Assembly (NCBI GenBank): GCA_028823075.1
Contig: JAPKCE010000126.1
Location: 1-6,103, forward strand
DNA: 6,103 bases
Source: Myxococcota bacterium
GTDB lineage: Bacteria; Myxococcota; UBA4151
Reading direction: 5' to 3'
The notes beneath the pieces are model-generated. The model was given only the letters and a program-made list of their open reading frames with translations. It had not been told where the DNA came from and made no database searches. Both the position numbers and the translations under genes were made by a program. Below, one piece after another: positions 1-6,103 of this stretch (positions within the stretch are counted from its first letter, which is position 1; the number at the start of each line of letters is the position of its first letter).

Positions 1-334
1 AGTTGCCGATCCAATGCGGAGGCATCGTATCGCCGTTGGTCTCAACACTGCTTGTCCAGCGCAGCCCGCGGTTGTTAAAATCCAATTCAAAAGCGCCTAG
101 AGGTAGGTTGCCGTTTAGGCGATGAAGAAACTCGCTCATGGCGGCCATCTGAGCCGGCTCGACCTGCAGCGGCGAGAGGATGACAAAGCGGTACAACCCT
201 TCGCCGAGCATGCGCATCACGAAAACCTGATAGCTCGTCGATCGCCCGTTAAAGACCGAGCGAACCGCATTGCGTTCTTCAATGCGCTCGCATTGCCAAT
301 TATAGAGCTCAAATCCGGCTTCGATGGTCTTCAT
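1..334 (-). CDS. YbjN-domain protein, partial (C-terminus off the left edge)
   Basis: The reading frame opens with ATG at 334-332 and stays open to the window edge, giving 111 codons with no stop. The protein begins MKTIEAGFELYNWQ. Its second half has the layout of the YbjN family (PF10722, once called putative sensory transduction regulators): a strand-rich first part, then SPLQVEP (54-60), a helix with FLHRLNGNLPLGAFELDF (69-86), and then RGLRWTSSVE (89-98). The 'lNr.N..l..G.FelD...g.lrw.tsv' pattern is the basis for the call. Members are small type III secretion chaperone-like folds of poorly defined function; YbjN in E. coli affects motility and stress phenotypes. The start is well supported: it overlaps the mutS2 stop by one base (TGATG) and has GGAG five bases upstream. 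No signal peptide is seen, so it is probably cytoplasmic. The family call is by eye and moderately secure. The missing C-terminus prevents a length check. Confidence 0.62.
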   Translation of the reverse strand, partial: MKTIEAGFELYNWQCERIEERNAVRSVFNGRSTSYQVFVMRMLGEGLYRFVILSPLQVEPAQMAAMSEFLHRLNGNLPLGAFELDFNNRGLRWTSSVETNGDTMPPHWIGN

Positions 335-2697
335 CAGTTCTCCATGACAACGACGGTGACGCCCTCGCCGCCCTCCGAACCCATTCCGCTGCGAAAGGCA
401 ACCTTCCATGGCCCGCTGCGCAGATAATCGCGAGTCGACTGGCGCAAAACAGCAGTGCCGATGCCATGGATGATACGGCCCGGCACATCATCATCGCAAA
501 GCTGTTGCAAGAAGCGGTCGATGCGCCCTTCGGCTTCGAAGGGGCGTAGCCCTCGCAGATCGAGTTCAACGCTGTCGCTAGCGTTGATCGGAAGCATGGC
601 TGTCGCTGCCCTCTTCGATGCTTTGTTCGGGGGTTTTTGAAGCGCTGGTTTGGCTGCCACTCGTTGCAGCCCTTGGATTCGCATATGAAACAGTTTTCCG
701 TCGATCAGCACCACGGCGTTTTGGCCTCTGAACTCCTCGACGACGCCCACCGAGCCGCCTGAGAAAAGCCGAACCGAATCGCCAATTCCTATCTCTTTAT
801 GGCTCTCAATTACTTCAGTTTTGACGCTGAGATCGTTGGTTTTTTCGCGCAGGTCTTGGAGGCTAGCGAAGAGGCGGTCCCCGTCGGCGGCGCGGCTCGA
901 ACTGTCGCTGCGCAAGGCTTTGACCGATGCGCTGAGTTCGTCCCTAAGCGCTTCAATTTCAATGAGTTTATGACGCCTCAACTCATCGATTTCAAAGGCA
1001 TCCTTTTCTGCTCTAGAGCGCCGTTTGAGTTCGGCCTTATCCTGTTTAGCCTTGAGCTTTTCGAACTCTTGTCGTTCGTCGTGAAGCGCCTGGCGTTGCT
1101 GCTTAAAATTTACCCTAAGTTTTTCCAGGGTTTCAGCCTCGCCTTGTTGTCGTTTGAGGGCATCCAAGCGTTGGCGACGGTCGGGGTCGAGGTGGTGCCG
1201 AGCCGAAGCGATCACCTCCTCGGGAAGTCCGAGATCGATGGCGAGCTTTATGGGGTGCGAGCCGCCAACCTCGTCTCGGAATAGGCGAAAAGCCACCTCT
1301 AGGTCGCGCCGGTCGCGTACGGCCGCTGCGCGTATCTTGGCGTGTTCTAAAGCGAGATGTTTTACCGGGTCGTAATGGGTAGTGGCGATAACGAAGGCCG
1401 AGCCTTTCGCAAAGGTCTCCAAAAACCCGCAGGCGATAGCCCCGCCGGCGATCGGCTCGGTGCCACTGGCGATCTCATCGATGAGCACGAGATGCCCACT
1501 ACCTTTGGCGCCGATTAGCGCCTGGCGCAGCCCCTCAAGGTGGCCTGAAAACGTCGATAAAGCCTGGCGGTCATCAGCAGCGTCGCCGATAACCGGCCAT
1601 AAGCGGTAGGGAGGAGGCGGTAAATGAACCAAGTCGGCGGGTATCGGCAAGCCACGCTGTGCCAGTTCAAAGGCCCATGCGCTGGCGTTAAGTGCCACTG
1701 ATTTACCACCACCGTTGGGCCCGCTGATCACCAAAACGGGAGCTTCGGCGTTCAGCGAAATATCAACAGCGACGACCGAATCCAAACCGGCGAGTAAAAG
1801 GGCCGGTGGTCGCAGGCCCCGCAATTCGACTTTATCCGGACCAAAGACTGGACGGATGCCTTCAAATTCTTTGCCGAAGGCGCCGCGGCAGCGGTCGGCG
1901 TCTAGGATGGCGAGGAGCTCAATATCTTGGCGGACCTCAGCAGTTCGAAGCCTCACTATCTGCGATAAACGTTCGAGGATTTTAACCTCTTCTTGCTGAA
2001 CCTCTTCTTCGCGCTGGCGAACCGCGTTGCCGGCGCTGAGCAGTTCGGCAGGTTCGACATAAGCCGTTTTCCCTGAGCGGCTAGAGTCATGAATAATACC
2101 GCCAAGTTGCCGTTTGGCGCTGGCCTTCACGGGCAGAACATGGCGCTCGCGTCGCTGGGTGACGTAATCGTCCTGCAGTTGCCCGCCTGCATAGAGTTCA
2201 TCGCGTAGGTTGGTCGCCATGTTGCTGTGTCGTCGCCGCGCTAATTCCAGGTTTCGCCTGAGGGGCCCAAGGTCGGCGCTTGCGCTATCGAGTAGGGACC
2301 CATCAGCCCCTATACTCGAGCGCAGACGTTGCGCCTCGTCGCGGTAATCGCCCAGAGCCGCCGTCAGTTTGGTGATTGGGGAGGGCCAGTCGTTACCATC
2401 GACTCTAAGCGAGCAAAAGACGTCGAGCAATGCGCTTAGATCGCGCAGTGCTTCGCTCTCGAGCAGTCCGCCACGCTCACAGCGCGTCAGGTCATCGCGG
2501 CAATCCCCTTGCAGCCCCAACTGCGGGCAGTCAGGAGTTCCTAAAACCGTGGACCAAGCCAGTGCAGCGTCGATACGCCGTTCCAGTTCAAGGCCTACAG
2601 CCCGGGCAAGTTTTTCGAGTTTTTCATGACCATAAGGGGTCTGTGTTCGCTCGCTTAGCCAGCGATCGAGTCGATCAAAATGCAACCCATCATTCAC
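334..2697 (-). CDS. mutS2: MutS2 ATPase with C-terminal Smr domain
   Basis: This 787-aa protein has the usual length and full domain order of MutS2. The helical N-terminal/core region runs from 1 to about 300 and contains the RHVLPVKA...SSRSGKTAYVEP block (185-216). The MutS-type ATPase has Walker A GPNGGGKS (326-333), a STFSGH motif (381-386), Walker B LVLIDEIASGT (403-413) and TTHY (439-442). A long charged coiled coil spans about 505-635, a KOW-like small barrel about 638-680, and a Smr domain 708-787 with LDLRG (712-716) and HGIGTAVLR (744-752). MutS2 lacks the mismatch-recognition domain of MutS. In other bacteria it binds branched DNA and suppresses recombination, or splits collided ribosomes; the sequence cannot say which applies here. 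The start is GTG at 2697-2695, overlapping the upstream stop as GTGA. The Shine-Dalgarno is weak (GAAGAA directly before the GTG), suggesting translation coupled to the 323-aa gene. Walker A has Gly for the usual Thr (GPNTGGK), and the Smr HGxGTG motif reads HGIGTA. Confidence 0.96.
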   Translation of the reverse strand: MNDGLHFDRLDRWLSERTQTPYGHEKLEKLARAVGLELERRIDAALAWSTVLGTPDCPQLGLQGDCRDDLTRCERGGLLESEALRDLSALLDVFCSLRVDGNDWPSPITKLTAALGDYRDEAQRLRSSIGADGSLLDSASADLGPLRRNLELARRRHSNMATNLRDELYAGGQLQDDYVTQRRERHVLPVKASAKRQLGGIIHDSSRSGKTAYVEPAELLSAGNAVRQREEEVQQEEVKILERLSQIVRLRTAEVRQDIELLAILDADRCRGAFGKEFEGIRPVFGPDKVELRGLRPPALLLAGLDSVVAVDISLNAEAPVLVISGPNGGGKSVALNASAWAFELAQRGLPIPADLVHLPPPPYRLWPVIGDAADDRQALSTFSGHLEGLRQALIGAKGSGHLVLIDEIASGTEPIAGGAIACGFLETFAKGSAFVIATTHYDPVKHLALEHAKIRAAAVRDRRDLEVAFRLFRDEVGGSHPIKLAIDLGLPEEVIASARHHLDPDRRQRLDALKRQQGEAETLEKLRVNFKQQRQALHDERQEFEKLKAKQDKAELKRRSRAEKDAFEIDELRRHKLIEIEALRDELSASVKALRSDSSSRAADGDRLFASLQDLREKTNDLSVKTEVIESHKEIGIGDSVRLFSGGSVGVVEEFRGQNAVVLIDGKLFHMRIQGLQRVAAKPALQKPPNKASKRAATAMLPINASDSVELDLRGLRPFEAEGRIDRFLQQLCDDDVPGRIIHGIGTAVLRQSTRDYLRSGPWKVAFRSGMGSEGGEGVTVVVMEN
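338..343 (-). promoter_or_regulatory. Shine-Dalgarno (GGAGAA) of the YbjN-like gene inside the mutS2 3' end
   Basis: GGAGAA on the minus strand lies just before the TGATG stop/start overlap. The GGAG core is five bases from the ATG at 334-332. It overlaps the last mutS2 codons (MEN), so ribosomes finishing mutS2 can restart on the YbjN-like gene. Confidence 0.7.
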
Positions 2698-3665
2698 TTC
2701 TTCACGACCACCCCACAGGCGCTCACTTTACCGAGTTTATTGATGGATAGGTTGAGCACCAGCGTGCCGGGTTTGGCATTCTCTTCGATACTCATCTTAG
2801 GCCCGCGAGCGAAACGCCAGCCTTTGGCGTTCGAGCAGATGCAGCGTTTCATGCGCTTTGCTCGGCGCAAACGGTTGCCGCCGGCTTTGCGAGCGTCGAC
2901 CGCACAGGCGTTGATTTCGCTGCGATGCCGCTCGACTAAATTTAATGCGGCTTTGTTCCTGTTTGGCGCCGAGATTCGTTTGTTGTCAGCAACGTTTTGG
3001 GCTCGACCGGCCGACGAGAAACGGCTGCGTTTTGGCGCTACATATTGCGTGCTGCGCGCCACCTCAAGCCGCTTGGTTACGCAGCCCGACAGGGAGATGG
3101 CCTCGTCTGCCTGCAACACATAAGCCTTTTTGCTGCCTTTTAGAGGGCGGGCCACTTTGCGCAGCGCGTTGATGCAGCGGCAGGTTGCTTGTCTAGCGGT
3201 CATCGTGCTGCTTAACCCGGAGGACAAGCCTCGTACTTTGGCAGCGCTTTGAGGTGCCATGGCCGCCTCTTCGCGCAAGCGGTCGATCAGCGGGCAAAGG
3301 GCGCTGATGGCGCGGGTCGCTTTTTGTAGTTTCCAGCGCGGGACCCGCTTAGCTTTCATTAGTTTTTCGGCAGTTTTTTCGGCGTGCTCGACCGCTTCAA
3401 CCAGGTAGGCGGCGCGTTTCAAGGTCGCACCTTCGTAGTCCTTGGAACTCTTGCGCAGACCGCGACCATCGGCCGAAGCCGAGGCGAGAAGAGCCATGCG
3501 GCAGAGGTCGCCGTCGGTGTTGCTTCGCTTTAATACGAGATTTCTGTTGCAGGACTTGAGGCCTGAAAAGCTGCGTAGTTGTTTCATGGCTCGCTTGTCT
3601 TTAGCGAGGTCTTTAATCGAATTCGAGGGAGACAAGGCTCCGAGGGTAAGCAACAACCAGAGCAT
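2694..3665 (-). CDS. Unrecognised basic, Cys-containing, probably exported protein (323 aa)
   Basis: I do not recognise a family for the whole protein. The first 12 residues, MLWLLLTLGALS, form a hydrophobic stretch like a short signal peptide with a plausible cut after ALS (residue 12), although there is no basic n-region and no lipobox. The remainder is strikingly basic: about 69 Lys+Arg against about 22 Asp+Glu by hand count. Residues 80-135 look helical. There are ten cysteines (39, 55, 124, 162, 164, 195, 254, 275, 277, 317), an even number that could form disulfides in the periplasm. The end (about 250-323) has INACAVDA, KRCICSNAKGWRFARGP and then TLVLNLSINKLGKVSACGVV. The 'C...a..W.F' and 'l.l.I...GkV..c.v' elements recall AgmX/TonB-like C-terminal domains of myxobacteria, but in altered order, so this is only a hint. 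The gene is real: a long open frame, a clean AGGAG site five bases before its ATG, and tight packing between the 46-aa gene and mutS2. Confidence 0.85.
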   Translation of the reverse strand: MLWLLLTLGALSPSNSIKDLAKDKRAMKQLRSFSGLKSCNRNLVLKRSNTDGDLCRMALLASASADGRGLRKSSKDYEGATLKRAAYLVEAVEHAEKTAEKLMKAKRVPRWKLQKATRAISALCPLIDRLREEAAMAPQSAAKVRGLSSGLSSTMTARQATCRCINALRKVARPLKGSKKAYVLQADEAISLSGCVTKRLEVARSTQYVAPKRSRFSSAGRAQNVADNKRISAPNRNKAALNLVERHRSEINACAVDARKAGGNRLRRAKRMKRCICSNAKGWRFARGPKMSIEENAKPGTLVLNLSINKLGKVSACGVVVKK

Positions 3666-3670
3666 CAGAT

Positions 3671-3675
3671 CTCCT
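3671..3675 (-). promoter_or_regulatory. Strong Shine-Dalgarno (AGGAG) of the 323-aa gene
   Basis: On the minus strand AGGAG stands five bases (ATCTG) before the ATG at 3665-3663, just after the TGA of the 46-aa gene. It is the best ribosome binding site in the window. It fixes the start of the 323-aa protein, and so the presence of its hydrophobic N-terminus. Confidence 0.85.
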
Positions 3676-3816
3676 TCATTTCAAAAATGCGATAAAGAGC
3701 AGCGCGTAAACCAAAAGACCACCAGCATAAATCATAGCGAAAAGCCGGTTGTTTTCAGCTTCGGTTGGAGGCGCTACCCTGGGACCTTCTTCAGCCGTCT
3801 GTTGGTTTTTGGTCAT
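3676..3816 (-). CDS. 46-aa single-pass membrane microprotein
   Basis: This is a short complete gene, ATG at 3816-3814 to TGA at 3678-3676. The N-terminal half is polar and acidic (MTKNQQTAEEGPRVAPPTEA, residues 1-20). It is followed by ENNR (21-24) and one hydrophobic segment of about 21 residues, starting LFAMIYAGGLLVYALL and running to the end (25-45), closed by a single Lys. This is a tail-anchor-like layout with the N-terminus probably cytoplasmic. It starts three bases after the rarA stop (TGAAAAATG), with only a weak GAG at six bases spacing, so translation is likely coupled to rarA. It ends ten bases before the 323-aa gene. I know no named family for it. The coding call rests on the perfect fit of the frame into the gap, the clear polar-then-membrane pattern and a strong downstream ribosome site right after its stop. 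Because it lies next to a predicted exported protein, the two may act together at the inner membrane, but that is inference. Confidence 0.72.
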   Translation of the reverse strand: MTKNQQTAEEGPRVAPPTEAENNRLFAMIYAGGLLVYALLFIAFLK

Positions 3817-3819
3817 TTT

Positions 3820-5004
3820 TCACTCGCCTAGGGGGTAGTAGATACGTCCTGCTAACGCCTTAGGGAGAAGCGTTCCAGGCCCTTGTTCAGGTTCATCGAC
3901 GGGATTAGGTCGGCGGCGATTCAATAGCGCATCTGGAATTTCCGGCCAAGCCCCGTTTTGTAGGTCGGCTCGGGCCGCGTTGATCGCCTCGGTACAGGCC
4001 CGAGATTTAGGTGCGCAAGCCAGAAAACTCACGGCTTGACTCAGGTTTAATGCCGCTTCGGGCATACCGACGAAGCGCACAGCATCGGCCGCTGCTTGGG
4101 CCACCACCAGCCCGAGCGGCGCCGCGTTGCCTACATCTTCAGAGGCAAAAATAACCAAGCGGCGAGCGATAAATGCAACCTCTTCACCCCCCTCGAGCAT
4201 ACGAGCTAGATAATGAAGGGCGGCGTTGACGTCCGACGCCCGCATGCTTTTAATTAGTGCCGACGCGGTGTCATAATGATGCACCCCACCGCGATCCTGG
4301 AGTACGGCGGACCGGTCGGCGGCGATGGCAACCGTTGCGGCGCTGATCGTTTCGCCACCGCTCAGTTTATGTGCCCATTCGAGTAGGTTTAAACAGCGCC
4401 GCGCATCACCTTGGGACCATCGTTTGAGGAGATTGACAGCGTCGTCGTCGGCCTTGCTTTCTAGAGCGATAAGCCCACGTTTGATCAGAGCAGCGAGTTC
4501 GTCCTCGCCGAGCGGCTCAAGAGCCACGCTGATACAACGAGAACGCAGCGCAGGAATTACTGCAAAGCCCGGGTTTTCAGTTGTCGCACCGAGCAATGTG
4601 AGGCGCCCCGACTCGACATGCGGAAGCAAAAAATCCTGCTGAGTTTTGTTGAAGCGGTGAATCTCATCGATGAAAATAACCGTGTTTTGTTGGTGAAACG
4701 CAAGTCGTTCTGATGCTCGGGTGAGCAGAGATTTTAACTCTGGAATTCCCGACTGTACAGCAGAGATCGCCTCGAAAGCAGCACGGGCTCGTTGCGCCAA
4801 CAAGCGCGCCAGGGTGGTTTTACCGATCCCCGGCGGCCCCCAAAGAATCATCGACGGTAATTCACCCGCCTCGAAGAGTCGCCGCAGCAGACCCTTTTCA
4901 TCGAGGAGATGACTTTGACCGATGACCTCGTCTAATTGTGTTGGCCTCAGGCGCTCCGCTAAGGGTTGGTTGCTCGGGGTGACGCTTTGTTCAAAGAGCC
5001 GCAT
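3820..5004 (-). CDS. rarA: Replication-associated recombination protein A (RarA/MgsA), AAA+ ATPase
   Basis: This 394-aa cytoplasmic AAA+ ATPase belongs to the RarA/MgsA/WRNIP1 family, which forms tetramers, interacts with SSB and acts at stalled replication forks and ssDNA gaps. Visible motifs are PLAERLRPTQLDEVIGQ (14-30), Walker A GPPGIGKTT (56-64), Walker B VIFIDEIHRFNK (109-120), sensor 1 GATTENP (139-145), the arginine-finger motif RSRC (154-157), GDARR as sensor 2 (199-203), the DRGGVHHYDTASALIKSMR block (237-255) and ASEDVGNA (287-294) of the tetramerisation region. The start was taken as ATG 5004-5002 (MRLFEQSV), matching the usual 'M.LF' opening, with GAAGGG seven bases upstream. A longer frame back to 5064 would overlap recN by 74 bases without family similarity. 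The chosen start overlaps the end of recN by 14 bases. The C-terminus is short: after IPDALLNRR (356-364) it goes almost directly to LLPKALAGRIYYPLGE, lacking the usual GYG..Y.Y.HD stretch. Confidence 0.96.
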   Translation of the reverse strand: MRLFEQSVTPSNQPLAERLRPTQLDEVIGQSHLLDEKGLLRRLFEAGELPSMILWGPPGIGKTTLARLLAQRARAAFEAISAVQSGIPELKSLLTRASERLAFHQQNTVIFIDEIHRFNKTQQDFLLPHVESGRLTLLGATTENPGFAVIPALRSRCISVALEPLGEDELAALIKRGLIALESKADDDAVNLLKRWSQGDARRCLNLLEWAHKLSGGETISAATVAIAADRSAVLQDRGGVHHYDTASALIKSMRASDVNAALHYLARMLEGGEEVAFIARRLVIFASEDVGNAAPLGLVVAQAAADAVRFVGMPEAALNLSQAVSFLACAPKSRACTEAINAARADLQNGAWPEIPDALLNRRRPNPVDEPEQGPGTLLPKALAGRIYYPLGE

Positions 5005-6103
5005 GGCTCTGCCCTTCGTCGAGCAAAGCGCGCGCCACTTCGGCGGCAGCATCCGGCGCCACATCCCCGCTGGTCATGCGCGCAAGCTCGGCTTCTCTTG
5101 CTTTTCCGGTCAGCGACTTGAGCGAAAGAAAGGTGCGACCTTTGATCGTTGCCTTGGTGACACAGAGATGCTGACCGGCCGTCGCCGCCACAGCAGCTTG
5201 GTGGCTGACGACAAGCACCTGGACTTGTTTCCCTTGGCTTTGCAAAAGCTTGGCAACGGCCTGAGCCGCCCTTCCGCCCATACCAGCGTCGATCTCGTCA
5301 TAGAAAACAGAGGTGAGCAGGTCGCGCCTTGGCAACGAGCAATCCAAGGCGAGCAGTAGACGCGCCTTTTCGCCGCCCGAGGCGCTTTTTTCGAGGGCGG
5401 TAAAGCCTTCGCCGGGGTTGGCTTGGAAGTGAAAGTCGGCACGGTCCCAACCGAGGCGAGTGAGCCCCTCGGCGCGTTTGATTTCGATCTCGATGGCGGC
5501 TCCGGAAAAGCCGAGGTCGGGCAGAAGTTTATTGAGTTTTCGTTGCAGTTTAGCGGCCGCTTTCACGCGGTCCTCACTGAGCGCTTGCGCGAGGTGTTCG
5601 GCTGCTGCTCGGCTACTCGCTGCTAAGCTTTGCGCCGCAGTCAACGCTTCTTCGGGGGCATCAAGTCTAGCGAGTTGTGCCTGTATTTGCACCAAGTGCT
5701 CAGGCAGTTCCACCTCATTGCAGCGATGCTTGCGCGCGAGGTCGCGCCAGCGAAACAGCCGTTCCTGTAGTGCGTCCAGGTCCACCTCGATGAGGTCGCT
5801 GGCTTGATCTTGCAGACAACGAAGGAAGCTATCGATGCCATGATCTGCTTGGGCAGCCCAGTCGTGCAAGGGGTCTGGGTTGGGCGCGCTGATGGCGATG
5901 TGACGTAACTCGTTTAGCGCCTGCAACATGCCCCGATCACCGCCAATGACCCGCTCCGCTCGCAGTAAAGCGGCGCGTTGCTCACGTTGTTCACGCGCTT
6001 TTTTGCGTGTCGCAACGAGTTCGTCCCATTCGCCTTCTTCGGGTGCAAACTCTTCCATCTCTTGGCACCAATGACGCAGCAATTCGCGCTGGTCTTGATT
6101 GCG
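4991..6103 (-). CDS. recN: DNA repair protein RecN, partial (N-terminus off the right edge)
   Basis: The open frame enters from the right edge and yields the last 370 residues. RecN is an SMC-like ATPase that tethers DNA ends during double-strand-break repair, acting in the cytoplasm on the nucleoid. The visible part begins in the coiled coil: LLRHWCQEMEEFAPEEGEWD aligns by eye with the E. coli RecN segment near residue 190, so about a third, including Walker A, is missing. LARKHR (122-127) is the typical mid-coil motif. The C-terminal ATPase half has FQANPGE (226-232), ABC signature ASGGE (241-245), Walker B FYDEIDAGMGG (267-277), the H-loop with VVSH (298-301) and ELARM (339-343). Departures from consensus are ASGGEKAR instead of ASGGELSR, and SHQAAVAA where most RecN have THLPQVAA. 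The protein ends within the first codons of rarA, so the two are probably translated from one message. No LexA-type site can be judged because the gene's start is outside the window. Confidence 0.96.
   Translation of the reverse strand, partial: RNQDQRELLRHWCQEMEEFAPEEGEWDELVATRKKAREQREQRAALLRAERVIGGDRGMLQALNELRHIAISAPNPDPLHDWAAQADHGIDSFLRCLQDQASDLIEVDLDALQERLFRWRDLARKHRCNEVELPEHLVQIQAQLARLDAPEEALTAAQSLAASSRAAAEHLAQALSEDRVKAAAKLQRKLNKLLPDLGFSGAAIEIEIKRAEGLTRLGWDRADFHFQANPGEGFTALEKSASGGEKARLLLALDCSLPRRDLLTSVFYDEIDAGMGGRAAQAVAKLLQSQGKQVQVLVVSHQAAVAATAGQHLCVTKATIKGRTFLSLKSLTGKAREAELARMTSGDVAPDAAAEVARALLDEGQSHAAL
5012..5017 (-). promoter_or_regulatory. Shine-Dalgarno (GAAGGG) of rarA inside the recN 3' end
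   Basis: GAAGGG on the minus strand stands seven bases before the ATG at 5004-5002, inside the recN coding sequence. It supports this start over the in-frame ATG at 5064. Confidence 0.7.

Noticed and set aside
799..1284. 161-codon plus-strand open frame opposite the mutS2 coiled coil
   Set aside because: It is antisense to a well-matched MutS2 region, has no recognisable motif, and its Phe/Leu/Ser-rich make-up is what the complement of a Glu/Lys-rich coiled coil gives.
2680..3123. 147-codon plus-strand open frame opposite the 323-aa gene
   Set aside because: No family pattern. The minus-strand frame is longer, has a strong ribosome site and fits exactly between its operon neighbours.
2694..3665. 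The 323-aa frame as a spurious ORF or frameshifted pseudogene
   Set aside because: It has an AGGAG site, an exact GTGA junction with mutS2, a signal-like N-terminus and no internal stop, so it is best read as a real intact gene despite its unusual composition.
3666..3819. Possible internal promoter or terminator between rarA and the 323-aa gene
   Set aside because: The stretch is occupied by the 46-codon gene. No hairpin with a T-run and no convincing -35/-10 pair was seen on the minus strand.
5005..5064. Longer rarA start at 5064 (20 extra residues)
   Set aside because: The extra residues do not resemble RarA, would overlap recN by 74 bases, and the ATG at 5004 has a good Shine-Dalgarno and the typical M.LF opening.
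4922..5359. 145-codon plus-strand open frame opposite recN/rarA
   Set aside because: It lies antisense to the conserved RecN ATPase motifs and the RarA N-terminus, which fully explain the DNA.

Overview
The window is a dense, single-direction gene cluster: all six genes lie on the minus strand, with essentially no intergenic DNA. Read 5'->3' on the minus strand (right to left), the order is recN (its N-terminal third lies beyond the right edge), rarA/mgsA, a 46-codon single-pass membrane microprotein too short for routine ORF calling, an unrecognised 323-aa basic, cysteine-containing, probably exported protein, mutS2, and the start of a YbjN-like protein that runs off the left edge. Junctions are a 14-nt overlap (recN/rarA), 3-nt gap (rarA/46-aa), 10-nt gap (46-aa/323-aa), 4-nt GTGA overlap (323-aa/mutS2) and 1-nt TGATG overlap (mutS2/ybjN-like). 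This is the signature of one co-transcribed, translationally coupled operon. No promoter, terminator, RNA gene, mobile element, CRISPR array or long repeat is visible, and no stretch over 300 bases lacks a gene.

Three members are recognisable DNA-maintenance ATPases. RecN is the SMC-like double-strand-break repair protein, RarA is the AAA+ replication-fork protein, and MutS2 is a MutS-related ATPase with a C-terminal Smr domain. Between them sit two proteins that point to the envelope: a small tail-anchored-type membrane protein and a predicted exported basic protein with ten cysteines. That pairing with repair genes is the least ordinary aspect of the window.

The organism is a bacterium of moderately high GC. 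MutS2 together with RecN and RarA, good AGGAG-type Shine-Dalgarno sites, and an exported Cys-containing C-terminal region loosely reminiscent of AgmX/TonB-like domains of deltaproteobacteria would fit a Gram-negative of the Myxococcota/Bradymonadota/Bdellovibrionota sort. This placement is inference only. RecN, RarA and MutS2 all carry noticeable departures from family consensus motifs, so the source lineage is probably distant from the usual model organisms.
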